Source of the DNA: Plebeiibacterium sediminum
Lineage (GTDB): Bacteria; Bacteroidota; Bacteroidia; Bacteroidales; Marinilabiliaceae
Direction of reading: 5' to 3'
Assembly: GCF_026013605.1 (NCBI RefSeq)
Contig: NZ_JAPDPJ010000004.1
Location: 98,683 to 162,682, forward strand
Length of the DNA stretch: 64,000 bases
The position numbers were made by a program, and so were the translations under genes. Below are positions 29,289 through 38,372 of this stretch, piece after piece; position 1 is the first letter of the stretch; the number at the start of each line of letters is the position of its first letter. The notes beneath the pieces are model-generated. The model saw only the letters and a list, made by a program, of their open reading frames with translations. It ran no database searches and had not been told where the DNA came from.

Positions 29289-30260
29289 ATGAAAGAGCCA
29301 AGGTATTTAGTAGATCATTTATATACTGCAGATCCTGCAGTACATGTGTTTAATGGAAAACTTTACATCTATCCGTCCCATGATGTTGAATCCGGGATTC
29401 CTGAGAATGATAATGGAGATCATTTTGATATGCGAGATTATCATGTATTTTCAATGGATTCTATTGATGGAGAGGTAACAGATCATGGTGTAGCACTGGA
29501 TGTAAAAGATATTCCATGGGCTGGGAGACAGCTATGGGATTGTGATGCTGCACACAAAGATGGTAAGTACTATGTATATTTCCCATTAAAAGATCAAACA
29601 GATATTTTTAGAATAGGTGTTGCCATTAGTGACAAACCAGAGGGGCCTTTTATTCCGCTGGAAGCACCAATGAAAGGTAGTTATTCGATAGATCCATGTG
29701 TATTTGAGGAAGATGGTAATTACTACATGTATTTTGGCGGTCTTTGGGGTGGTCAGTTGCAGCGCTATCGAAATAATAAAGCTCTTGAAGCTGGTGGCGT
29801 ATTTCCTGCAGATGATGAGGATGCACTTTGTCCTAAAGTCGTTAAGATTTCTGATGATATGCTTGAATTTGCCGAAGAACCAAAAGACTTGGTTATTCTG
29901 GATGAAATTGGGAATCCTTTAAAATCAGGAGATAACGATCGTAGATTTTTTGAAGCATCCTGGATGCATAAGTATAATGGAAAGTATTATTTCTCCTACT
30001 CAACAGGTGATACCCACAAGTTGTGTTATGCTACAGGAGATAATCCTTATGGTCCGTTTACTTATCAAGGAGTGATATTAACTCCTGTTGTGGGTTGGAC
30101 TACACACCATTCAATTTGTGAGTTTAAAGGAAAATGGTATTTATTTCATCATGATTGTGTGCCATCAAAGGGTAAAACATGGTTGAGAAGTTTAAAAGTG
30201 GTGGAATTGGAATATAATGCAGATGGATCGATAAAAACTATTGAAGGTACAGCTAAGTAA
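29289..30260 (+). CDS. GH43 exo-xylosidase/arabinofuranosidase (subfamily 1-like), cytoplasmic
   Basis: The 323-residue single-domain GH43 enzyme has no signal peptide. The propeller motifs are YTADPAVHVFNGKLYIYPSH (catalytic base Asp), SYSIDPCVFEEDGNYYMYFG (Asp) and FFEASWMHKYNGKYYFSYS (acid Glu). The short one-domain form with a metal-site-like GWTTHHSICEFKGKWYLFHH resembles GH43 subfamily 1 enzymes acting on xylo-oligosaccharides. It would act on oligosaccharides brought in by the two symporters. It lies 70 bp after GH10 and is probably cotranscribed. Confidence 0.88.
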   Translation: MKEPRYLVDHLYTADPAVHVFNGKLYIYPSHDVESGIPENDNGDHFDMRDYHVFSMDSIDGEVTDHGVALDVKDIPWAGRQLWDCDAAHKDGKYYVYFPLKDQTDIFRIGVAISDKPEGPFIPLEAPMKGSYSIDPCVFEEDGNYYMYFGGLWGGQLQRYRNNKALEAGGVFPADDEDALCPKVVKISDDMLEFAEEPKDLVILDEIGNPLKSGDNDRRFFEASWMHKYNGKYYFSYSTGDTHKLCYATGDNPYGPFTYQGVILTPVVGWTTHHSICEFKGKWYLFHHDCVPSKGKTWLRSLKVVELEYNADGSIKTIEGTAK

Positions 30261-30286
30261 TAGTTTCACAGTTAAAGAAATATTCA

Positions 30287-32116
30287 ATGTGTAAATTGAC
30301 TTATTTTATTTTTGTTGTTTTCCTGTTGAGTCCCGTATTTTTGCGGGCTCAACCTTCGGGAGGACCATATGGACCGGTTCAAAAGACCTATGAATTGCCT
30401 GAAGTTTCAGGAACGATATATTTTGTTTCACCTGAAGGTAATTCAAATGCTGATGGATTAAAACTAACCACACCGACAACAATTGAATCTGCTCTGGAAA
30501 AAGTTAATTCAGGAGATGCAATTGTAATGCGAGGAGGTACTTATCGTTCGGGAGACTTAAAATTTAATCAGGGCATCACAATTCAACCTTATAAAGACGA
30601 AACTCCAGTAATTAAAGGGACAAAAATTGCCTCGGAATGGGAGCATCTTGAAAATGGTTTATGGCGTACATCCTGGGATCTTTTATTTCCATCAGAACCT
30701 CAAAGTTGGTGGCGTCGCCATCGACATGGCACTTATATTCCTTTACATCGTTTTAACAATGATATGGTTTTTGTAGATGGTAAATTCCTTCAATCTGCAG
30801 GATGGGAGGGAGAAGTGAATGAGAATACTTATTATATCGATTACAAAAATCATCATGTTTATATCGGAATTGATCCAAAAAATAAGCAAGTTGAAATCAC
30901 AGCTTTTTCAAGAGGATTAATTCGTACAACAGTGGATGTGCACGGTAAAAAGTCTGATAAAATTGGTCCTGTAGTTCGCGGAATTGAATTTTCACAATAT
31001 CCGCATCGAATAATTGACGTGGAAGGTTATTATCCAGAAGGATTATCAAACGATTCGGATCATGGTAATGATGTTGTGGGTACAACTTTTGAAAATTGCA
31101 CCATGTCATTCTGTGCCAGAATGGGAGTCAATATTATTGGAGACAATTTTGTATTTAGAAATTGTAAAATCTCTGATACCAGTACAGAAGGACTTTATGT
31201 GGTGAGTTCAGACGATATTCTGATAGAAAAAAATATTTTCACTCGTAATAATATTGAGATTTTAGATGGTTATTATCCTGCAGCAGTTAAAATATTTAAT
31301 CAATGTTATAGAGCTGTATTCAGAGATAATCTTGTAATTGATCTGCCTGAATCAAATGGAGTATGGTATGATGTAGGTAATGTAGATGGTGTTTTTGTAA
31401 ATAATTATTTGCAGGGTGTAGGTGCTCCACGAAAAGAATTTTCAACGAATAGTGTTTATCCCAGTCGTAACGCATTCTTCTTTGAAATATCAAAAGGAGC
31501 AATTTGTGCCGGTAATGTATTTAATAACTGTGATCATGGTTGCTTGATTTTAAACAGTAATAATGTTAAAGTCTTTAATAACACCTTTGTAAATAGTTTG
31601 CCAGTTTTTGGCAGAACTGCTCGAAGTGCACAAAATGATCATTTTGGATGGCATCCTAGTACTGGCCCTGATGTTGACGAACGAACAGGTCATCAGTTTG
31701 TGAATAATATCGTTGTTAATACAGAAAAATATCAGGGACCTTTACTATTTGTAGCTCAGCCAGAGGATTTGTGTAGTAAGCTTAAGGTTCCTTCTGTAGC
31801 CAGAATGTCAAATAATATTTGGGTAAACACTGTTTCTGATTCTCAGGATTATTATGTGGTTGATGAATCGTTTGTTAACAGTAAAGCTCCATATAAAACA
31901 TTAAAAGATGTGAGCAATACATATCCTGAATTTGGCAAAGGAAGCATAGTATTAACGAATTATAAAGGTCCTTTATTCAAATGTATTGAGATAGGGGATT
32001 TTCATTTATCAACAAATTTTTTACCTGACGTAAAAGGGTCAAAATTACCGAAAGAAATTGATAGCGTTGTAAAGCTAAGTTCAGATAAAAAAACGATAAG
32101 AGTTGGTGCCTATTAG
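30287..32116 (+). CDS. Secreted right-handed beta-helix protein, possibly GH120-like xylosidase fold
   Basis: A 609-residue protein with a signal peptide ending near LRAQ (about 22). A DUF1565-like start (IYFVSPEGNSNADGLKLTTP, SGDAIVMRGGTYRSG) leads into a parallel beta-helix with repeated VFRNCKISDTS, ILIEKNIFTRNN, VFVNNYLQGV and VKVFNNTFVNS rungs. An insertion at about 105-200 (WEHLENGLWRTSW to YIGIDPKN) interrupts the first coils. This organisation is reminiscent of GH120 beta-xylosidases, which have a beta-helix plus inserted beta-domain, and the xylan context fits. The similarity is from memory, not a search. It could equally be a glycan-binding or lyase-type protein. It ends the operon. 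Confidence 0.65.
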   Translation: MCKLTYFIFVVFLLSPVFLRAQPSGGPYGPVQKTYELPEVSGTIYFVSPEGNSNADGLKLTTPTTIESALEKVNSGDAIVMRGGTYRSGDLKFNQGITIQPYKDETPVIKGTKIASEWEHLENGLWRTSWDLLFPSEPQSWWRRHRHGTYIPLHRFNNDMVFVDGKFLQSAGWEGEVNENTYYIDYKNHHVYIGIDPKNKQVEITAFSRGLIRTTVDVHGKKSDKIGPVVRGIEFSQYPHRIIDVEGYYPEGLSNDSDHGNDVVGTTFENCTMSFCARMGVNIIGDNFVFRNCKISDTSTEGLYVVSSDDILIEKNIFTRNNIEILDGYYPAAVKIFNQCYRAVFRDNLVIDLPESNGVWYDVGNVDGVFVNNYLQGVGAPRKEFSTNSVYPSRNAFFFEISKGAICAGNVFNNCDHGCLILNSNNVKVFNNTFVNSLPVFGRTARSAQNDHFGWHPSTGPDVDERTGHQFVNNIVVNTEKYQGPLLFVAQPEDLCSKLKVPSVARMSNNIWVNTVSDSQDYYVVDESFVNSKAPYKTLKDVSNTYPEFGKGSIVLTNYKGPLFKCIEIGDFHLSTNFLPDVKGSKLPKEIDSVVKLSSDKKTIRVGAY

Positions 32117-32220
32117 TGAGTGTTTTAAGAAACCATTTCATGGTCAAAATGCATAATTTACAATCTTTATCTTTACATAGATTCTAAAATCTACACACTT
32201 CTTTTAAAATAATAGAATGA

Positions 32221-32246
32221 GTACTGGAGATTTTCAGCTCCAGTAC
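32221..32246. terminator. Hairpin between convergent genes
   Basis: A perfect 9-bp stem (GTACTGGAG, 32221-32229, complement 32238-32246) with an 8-nt loop lies between the xylan operon end and the convergent 842-residue gene. The position suits termination from either strand, although the T-run is poor on the plus strand. Confidence 0.6.
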
Positions 32247-32314
32247 CCAATCTAAACTACCCAATTTTTATGGGAAATGTAATTGCATCGCAATAGTTAA
32301 ACATTAATCTGTAT

Positions 32315-34843
32315 CTATTCCCATTGAGCATCTACTTTGTTAATCATAGTAGTAGAACCTCCATTGTATTGAATTCCAAAGCCTGAAAAAGGAGTGTTGT
32401 CAATTGCTGTTTTGATATTGACTTCCGGAACAATTTCTGGATGTTTTGTATAAGCTGGGTATTTCTTAGTTGTAGAAACATGAGCTGTTAGTTGGTTTCC
32501 GTCAACTTTTAAATCAATTAAACAAGGAGATCGGAAGCAGCTTGTAGTTACAGCTTCGCTTATCTGTTTTACTTCATTATTTTCGTATTTCACAAAGTAG
32601 CAATCAACAGCATTGCCATATTTTGTGGTTCTTATAAATCGTAAACCATAACCCGACATGTTTTTATTGTCGAATTTGATAAGAATATCCATATATAATG
32701 GTGCCACGCTAAAACCTTGACCAGCCGTTTTAAACGGTGAAACAGTCATTTTTAGTTGCATATTGGTACAAGTATTTTTTGATGGAGTATAAAGCATTGT
32801 AGCACTTCTGCCTGTTTGAAGAAGTCCTGACATGTTTGCATTGCCTTCATAACCCTTACCATAATACCATGCGTTTTTAGTTGTATCGGCAGGAATTATT
32901 TGTCCATCCTTTATCGTTTCCAATGGTCTGAACGTCCAAAATCCGGGAATAATCTGAAATTGGTTTTTAACCGATACATTTTTAAAGTCTGTTGAATAAG
33001 ACAGGTCATTCGAAACAATATTTTTACTTGAAACGGGCTTTCTTGTTATGACTTTTATGGCTTTCCCTGGTTCACATCTTAAATGTTTTGGAGCTACAGT
33101 AGCCATGATGTAATAACCAATATCTGCACTTGATAAATCGTATATCTTTAAAGGTTCTTTTAATCGTGAAACCATCACTTCTATGGGATGCCTACCTTCC
33201 TTATTATCGCATCTGTACCAGGTTATGATGGATTCATCCTCGTATTCCATATCAAGTGTATAGTCGATTGTGATAATACCTTTTGAAGGTTTAGATAGTT
33301 CTGGAAACTTAGTGAAATTAGGCGCTTCAAGTTTTAATGGCGAAACCATAACCACACTAGCAGCCTCTAAACCTAAATCATTTGTGGCATGTAGAATTAC
33401 TTCTTCTATATTATCATTATTATTTGTAGCAATTACTTTACATGATAAAGTATTTGAAGAAGGGATTAATTTAACGATGGAGCTATCTTCAGAGGCTACA
33501 AACCAGGTTAATTTTGCATTCTCTATTGGGTAACTACCAAAACGGTTTACAATTGCACCTAAAGATATAGCTTCTCTATCCGTTTCAATTGTATTACGAC
33601 TTGATGGAATCCGAATTTGTGTAGGCAAATCTGTATACTTTTTATGATGAAGTTTTTCAGCTTGCAATACTTTTTCTTTAATACCACAAGGATCCCAATC
33701 ATCGTTTCCTTTTAATAGGTTATAAGTATTATAAATTACCGTATCTTCTAATTGAATTCTATAAGCATTCAATATAGGTAGGTTTGTTATATTGATAGTT
33801 GTGGCGGGATCATTTTCGCTTATGATTATTGGCTTCGAATTTAAAGAGACATTATACTGGTAGTTTTTCATCTCATGTGGAGGATTGTCTCTCCAACCTA
33901 CATATTTAACATTGTCACCATTTATGCGTGTATCGATTACGGCTACTTGTCCATTGGCTTTGGTAAAATATTGGTTGCCATGTGTTACGGAGTTTATATC
34001 GCAATTTAAAAAGACAGAGCCAGTTTGTACGGTATTATAAAATGGTTTTGAACTAAAGAAATTAAAAGTACAATTTAAATATACGCCAGTTCCACAAAGT
34101 GCATCATCGGTGCATTCCATGTGGCATCGGTCAAAAAGAATTCGCTTAGCGCCAATAAAATTGCATAGATTTAACCGACTGATAAAATGAGTATTTCGTG
34201 CTACAATTTTATCTCCATTGCAATGAATCAATTGCGCCTGAACAATAGCGTCACCTCTCTTTTTGCGATTTAGTGCTGGATTTAAAGGAAAATTCAAGTC
34301 AACATTGCAGTAGTTTCCATAGGTGATGTTTTCTGAAGAAGTGCCATCGCCGGAAAACCTGAACATGGTAAAGTTTCCTGTAGCTCCCATTGTTTGACCT
34401 CGGTTACATGCTAATACTACATTTTCAGGATTGTTGGTTAGTCCAAAAAACCGGAGCCAATCACAATCTATTTTTAATCCGTATGGAACCGGATCATTTC
34501 CCTTTGTTCTTATTTCCGAATCATCAGGGTTATCAATCCAATAAACCCATGGAGCAATATATAAAACCATTGGCTCTTCTTCTGTTCCCTGTGTTAGGTC
34601 TTTAGCTGCCTTATTAATCGAATTATAAACAAATGGATGTTGGTTCACCTCTTCGTCGGAGAGTTGTCCGTCAATAAAAAAGGCTTTTGGTCCTAACGTA
34701 ATTTCGGAACCTTGATAAATAATACTTTTCCCTTTAAACTGAATTGGATTGGAATCATCGAGAGATTTATATTGAAGACGATTTTGTCCAAAACAATACG
34801 ATGATATTATAATTTGAAAGATTAGAAGTAGTGTTTTTTTCAT
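32315..34843 (-). CDS. Large secreted beta-helix protein, distantly CE8-like, function unknown
   Basis: An 842-residue protein with a signal peptide (to about FGQ, residue 20). The N-terminal half (about 70-360) looks like a pectin-lyase-fold beta-helix: YNSINKAAKDLTQ, VLYIAPWVYWIDNP, LIHCNGDKIVARNTHFIS, ILFDRCHMECTDDALCG and GSVFLNCDINSVTHGNQYF. The pattern resembles pectinesterases but lacks their QDT, DFIFG and LGRPW motifs. Residues about 430-620 look like Ig-like domains, and about 640-842 like a lectin/LamG-type sandwich. It is a single-gene unit facing the xylan operon and diverging from the CE7 gene. A role on esterified pectin or xylan is only inferred from position. Confidence 0.6.
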   Translation of the reverse strand: MKKTLLLIFQIIISSYCFGQNRLQYKSLDDSNPIQFKGKSIIYQGSEITLGPKAFFIDGQLSDEEVNQHPFVYNSINKAAKDLTQGTEEEPMVLYIAPWVYWIDNPDDSEIRTKGNDPVPYGLKIDCDWLRFFGLTNNPENVVLACNRGQTMGATGNFTMFRFSGDGTSSENITYGNYCNVDLNFPLNPALNRKKRGDAIVQAQLIHCNGDKIVARNTHFISRLNLCNFIGAKRILFDRCHMECTDDALCGTGVYLNCTFNFFSSKPFYNTVQTGSVFLNCDINSVTHGNQYFTKANGQVAVIDTRINGDNVKYVGWRDNPPHEMKNYQYNVSLNSKPIIISENDPATTINITNLPILNAYRIQLEDTVIYNTYNLLKGNDDWDPCGIKEKVLQAEKLHHKKYTDLPTQIRIPSSRNTIETDREAISLGAIVNRFGSYPIENAKLTWFVASEDSSIVKLIPSSNTLSCKVIATNNNDNIEEVILHATNDLGLEAASVVMVSPLKLEAPNFTKFPELSKPSKGIITIDYTLDMEYEDESIITWYRCDNKEGRHPIEVMVSRLKEPLKIYDLSSADIGYYIMATVAPKHLRCEPGKAIKVITRKPVSSKNIVSNDLSYSTDFKNVSVKNQFQIIPGFWTFRPLETIKDGQIIPADTTKNAWYYGKGYEGNANMSGLLQTGRSATMLYTPSKNTCTNMQLKMTVSPFKTAGQGFSVAPLYMDILIKFDNKNMSGYGLRFIRTTKYGNAVDCYFVKYENNEVKQISEAVTTSCFRSPCLIDLKVDGNQLTAHVSTTKKYPAYTKHPEIVPEVNIKTAIDNTPFSGFGIQYNGGSTTMINKVDAQWE

Positions 34844-34989
34844 TTATAGTTGGAATTTTAAAGTAAGGGCGATAAAGTTATAACCATTTTATGTAGTTCG
34901 TAATTAAGAATTAATCTTTTTTAATGTTATTATTAGTAATATGTTAGCAGAGCTTTTATTTTTACTTTTTAATAAACATAGTCCGTCTT
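34844..34989. other. Divergent intergenic region
   Basis: 146 bp between the minus-strand beta-helix gene and the CE7 esterase gene. Promoters for both must lie here, but no exact TAnnTTTG element was found. Confidence 0.4.
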
Positions 34990-36303
34990 ATGAATAAATC
35001 AATATTTCAAACATTTTTACTCTTCTTTCTTTTGGTATTTAGTACCATATTGAAAGCAGAAAATTATCCTCATAGAAGTGATGTTCTGTGGATAACTAAT
35101 CCCAATCATTCCGATTGGATATATAAAACCAATGAAAAAGCAAAAGTATCCGTATCTCTCTATCATTATGGAATTTTGCTGGATACCTTAACTGTAAAAT
35201 ATAGTGTTGCACCAGAATTGATGGAAGAGGTTCAATCCGGAGTTGCTCATATTAAAAATGGTATAGTAACCATTGATGTGGGAACTCTTAAATATCCGGG
35301 CTTTCTGGATTTGAGTTTAAAGGTACAATTAGGAGGAGAGGAATTTAAGCATCATATTAAAGTAGGATTCGATCCTGACAAACTAACTGCCTATACAAAA
35401 TATCCATCTGATTTTGATTCATTTTGGAAGGCTGCAAAGGAAAAGGCTGATCAGTGTCCTATGGTGGTTGAAAAAACCTTTATTCCTGAATATTCCAGTG
35501 ATAAAGTGAATTGCTATCTGGTTAAAATACAGGCTTATGAAAAATCAAGCTGTGTATATGGATATTTAACTATGCCTAATAAAAAAGGTAAATTTCCGGT
35601 TGTTTTTTCTCCTCCCGGAGCTGGCATCAAACCAATGAATCCTTTAAAAGATATTTTTTATGCTGAAAGTGGTTTTATTCGTTTCGATATGGAGATTCAT
35701 GGAATCAGACCTAATTTAGATAAACAAACGTACGACGAGATTAGCAGAGCCTTTGGGAACAAGAATAATAGCTATTTAGTAAATGGTTTGGATAATAAGG
35801 ATAATTACTACATGAAGAAGGTTTATCTTTCATGTCTTAGGGTTATTGATTATCTGACAACATTACCTGAGTGGGATGGAAAAAATATTATAGCTCAAGG
35901 AGGAAGTCAGGGTGGAGCACTGGCTCTAATAACTACAGCTCTTGATTCCAGAATTACGGCCTGTGCTGCCAATCATCCAGCTTTAAGTGATATGGCCAGA
36001 TATAAAATGGGCAGAGCTGGTGGATATCCTCATTTATTTACAAAGTTTGAAGGTATGGATACGCCTGAAAAGTTAAATACATTGCAGTATTACGATGTGG
36101 TAAATTTTGCCAGAAACATCAATGTTCCGGTATTTATGACATGGGGATTTAATGACAATACTTGCCCTCCAACAACAAGTTATATTGTTTATAATACCTT
36201 AAATACACAAAAAGAAGCGTTAATAATGCCAGTAACAGAACACTGGATTTCATTAACCACTCGCCATTCTATTTTAGATTGGATTAGAACTCAATTAAAG
36301 TAA
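34990..36303 (+). CDS. CE7 acetylxylan esterase/cephalosporin-C deacetylase-like, secreted
   Basis: A 437-residue alpha/beta-hydrolase with a signal peptide (to about LKA, residue 24). An N-terminal beta-sandwich (about 25-130) precedes the AXE1-type hydrolase (FDSFWKAAKEKADQCP onwards). The nucleophile is S306 in AQGGSQGGALA, with Asp in WGFNDNTCPP and His in TEHWIS completing the triad. CE7 enzymes remove acetyl groups from xylo-oligosaccharides or other acetylated sugars. It starts the esterase group that includes an alpha/beta-hydrolase and CE8, linking xylan and pectin loci. Confidence 0.88.
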   Translation: MNKSIFQTFLLFFLLVFSTILKAENYPHRSDVLWITNPNHSDWIYKTNEKAKVSVSLYHYGILLDTLTVKYSVAPELMEEVQSGVAHIKNGIVTIDVGTLKYPGFLDLSLKVQLGGEEFKHHIKVGFDPDKLTAYTKYPSDFDSFWKAAKEKADQCPMVVEKTFIPEYSSDKVNCYLVKIQAYEKSSCVYGYLTMPNKKGKFPVVFSPPGAGIKPMNPLKDIFYAESGFIRFDMEIHGIRPNLDKQTYDEISRAFGNKNNSYLVNGLDNKDNYYMKKVYLSCLRVIDYLTTLPEWDGKNIIAQGGSQGGALALITTALDSRITACAANHPALSDMARYKMGRAGGYPHLFTKFEGMDTPEKLNTLQYYDVVNFARNINVPVFMTWGFNDNTCPPTTSYIVYNTLNTQKEALIMPVTEHWISLTTRHSILDWIRTQLK

Positions 36304-36323
36304 TCGTTAAGCTCATTTTTATC

Positions 36324-37310
36324 ATGATAAATTCTATACCGAAATCAATATTTATCTATTTTTTGTTTTTTGCTACAATTGTGTGTGCGCAAACAAAAGC
36401 ACCTGCTTATCCAGTCGACTCAAGCTATACAGTAAGCAATCAATTGCGAAAGTATCAAAAACATTATCCATACCTTATCCCGGCTAAAGATCAGGATTTT
36501 AAAGGTGTTGTGGGAGAAAGTGATGTCATTTATACCTCGCTAAAAAATACTAAATACGGGAAACGGGATTTGCATTTAGATATTTTTCGTCCGGAAAAAG
36601 AAGGAAAGTTTCCAGCCATTATTCTGGTTCATGGTGGAGGATGGAGAGCCGGGAACAAACAATTATTGGTGCCAATGGCTCAAATGATTGCCAAGCAGGG
36701 TTTTGTGGCTGTTTCCGTTGAATATCAACTGGGCCTCGAAGCTCCTTATCCGGCGGCTGTTCATAATATTAAGTCGGCCATAAGATGGATGCGTGCCAAT
36801 GCAGAAAAATATAATATTGATGCTGACAAGATAGTTATTTCAGGAACTTCGGCTGGAGGTCATTTAGCATCTTTAGTTGGATTAACAAATGGACTTGAAA
36901 AGTTTGAAGGAACGATGGGGAACTCTGATTCAAGTAGTGAAATTCAGGCAATTATAGATATAGATGGTGTATTGAATTTTATGGCACCTATATCCTTAAA
37001 TAAAGAAAGGGCAGATGATAGTCCGGATGTGCAGTGGATCGGGGGCCAGTTTAAAGATGTTCCGGAACTATGGAAAGAAGTTTCTCCAATTTATTGGGCC
37101 AATGAAAATAGTGTGCCCATGCTTTTTATAAATAGTGGATACCCAAGGTTTCATGCCGGACAGGATGAGCTTATTGGCATGTTCAATGAATGGGGAATTT
37201 ATAATGATGTGGTAAAATTTAAAGTACGCATGCACACTTTCTGGCTATTTCATCCTTTTATAGATGAAACAGTGGATTATATGGTTGATTTTATGAATAA
37301 AGTATTGTGA
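36324..37310 (+). CDS. Secreted alpha/beta-hydrolase esterase (BD-FAE/CE10-like)
   Basis: A 328-residue esterase with a signal peptide ending in VCAQ (about 23). The oxyanion motif HGGGWRAGNK and nucleophile motif SGTSAGGHLASL (S176) are those of hormone-sensitive-lipase/BD-feruloyl-esterase-like enzymes, with QYQLG-type YQLGLEAPYPAAVHN between. The C-terminal His lies in RMHTFWLFHPF. Pectin or xylan acetyl or feruloyl ester removal is plausible. It begins 20 bp after the CE7 gene and its stop overlaps the region of the CE8 start, so the three are probably one operon. Confidence 0.82.
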   Translation: MINSIPKSIFIYFLFFATIVCAQTKAPAYPVDSSYTVSNQLRKYQKHYPYLIPAKDQDFKGVVGESDVIYTSLKNTKYGKRDLHLDIFRPEKEGKFPAIILVHGGGWRAGNKQLLVPMAQMIAKQGFVAVSVEYQLGLEAPYPAAVHNIKSAIRWMRANAEKYNIDADKIVISGTSAGGHLASLVGLTNGLEKFEGTMGNSDSSSEIQAIIDIDGVLNFMAPISLNKERADDSPDVQWIGGQFKDVPELWKEVSPIYWANENSVPMLFINSGYPRFHAGQDELIGMFNEWGIYNDVVKFKVRMHTFWLFHPFIDETVDYMVDFMNKVL

Positions 37311-37315
37311 TATTA

Positions 37316-38275
37316 ATGATGAAGAATATAATGTTTAAATATTTAGTTGGAGTTTTACTGTTGATGGTTTTTAACTGTCAGATGGTTTATAGTATTGAAA
37401 AAATTATTGTAGCTAAAGATGGGACTGGAAATTATTCCACGATTCAGGATGCCATTAATTCATGTAAAAAGAATCAAACAGAAGATCAAATCATTTTTAT
37501 AAAAGATGGTGTTTATGTAGAAAAACTTGTTTTAGATTCGGCATATACTCACCTACATTTTATTGGAGAAAGCAAAGATAAAACTGTCATCAGCTATGGC
37601 GATCATGTTGGTATGGAAGGAATAACTACCGCTAATAGCTATACTTTTATTATTAAGGCTAATTATACGAAAATAGAGAATTTAACTATTGAAAATTCTG
37701 CAGGAGATGTAGGTCAGGCCTTAGCTATCTATTTAGATGGGGATTGCTGTTCTTTCTGGAATTGTAAGTTATTAGGCAATCAGGATACTGTCTATAATGG
37801 AGGAAAATCTACCAGACAGTATTTTTATAAGTGTTACATTGAAGGAACTACTGATTTTATTTTTGGATCTGCGGCTGCTGTATTTCATAAATGTGTGGTA
37901 CATAGTAAAAAGAATTCTTATATCACTGCGGCCAATACTCCTCAGGGAAACTCTTTTGGATTGGTTTTTATTAAATGTAAGCTGACCTCCGATGATAAAA
38001 CCAATAAAGTAAATCTGGGCCGTCCATGGAGGGATTATGCGCAAACAGTATTTATACGATGTAAAATGGGTAGCCATATACTACCTGAAGGATGGCATAA
38101 CTGGTCAAAGCCCAATAGAGAGAAAACAGCATTTTATGCTGAATATAAAAATTATGGACCTGGAGCTATTAATAAGGATAGGGTGAAATGGTCACATCAA
38201 TTAACAAAAGAAGGGGCCAATAGTTATACTTTATCAAATATATTTAGAGGTAAAACTGACTGGATTATAAGATAG
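37316..38275 (+). CDS. CE8 pectin methylesterase (first copy), secreted
   Basis: A 319-residue beta-helix esterase that demethylates homogalacturonan. I chose ATG 37316 (ATG 37319 is equally possible) rather than the GTG at 37307 overlapping the previous stop. A signal peptide ends near VYS. CE8 motifs are complete: YSTIQDAINSC, KDGVYVEKL, GNQDTVYNGG (catalytic Asp), GTTDFIFGSA (nucleophile Asp), and LGRPWRDYAQTVFI (Arg). It is paralogous to the second CE8 at 50482. It is followed by a strong terminator. Confidence 0.93.
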   Translation: MMKNIMFKYLVGVLLLMVFNCQMVYSIEKIIVAKDGTGNYSTIQDAINSCKKNQTEDQIIFIKDGVYVEKLVLDSAYTHLHFIGESKDKTVISYGDHVGMEGITTANSYTFIIKANYTKIENLTIENSAGDVGQALAIYLDGDCCSFWNCKLLGNQDTVYNGGKSTRQYFYKCYIEGTTDFIFGSAAAVFHKCVVHSKKNSYITAANTPQGNSFGLVFIKCKLTSDDKTNKVNLGRPWRDYAQTVFIRCKMGSHILPEGWHNWSKPNREKTAFYAEYKNYGPGAINKDRVKWSHQLTKEGANSYTLSNIFRGKTDWIIR

Positions 38276-38306
38276 TATCTGTTACATATCCATCACTTAA
38301 AATATG

Positions 38307-38340
38307 AATGCTCCTCAAAAATAATCAGGAGCATTTTTTG
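38307..38340 (+). terminator. Intrinsic terminator after first CE8 gene
   Basis: A 9-bp stem (AATGCTCCT, 38307-38315, complement 38327-38335), an 11-nt loop, and then TTTTG TTTTT. It closes the esterase operon and could also serve the convergent small gene. Confidence 0.85.
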
Positions 38341-38372
38341 TTTTTAAAACTTAGATCAGGGATCAGTGTGGA

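Noticed and set aside
32315..34843. Annotation of the 842-residue protein as a CE8 pectinesterase
   Set aside because: The fold pattern is similar but QDT, DFIFG and LGRPW motifs are absent.
37772..38077. 101-codon minus-strand reading frame inside the first CE8 gene
   Set aside because: The plus-strand CE8 gene has all catalytic motifs over this stretch; the antisense product shows no recognisable pattern.
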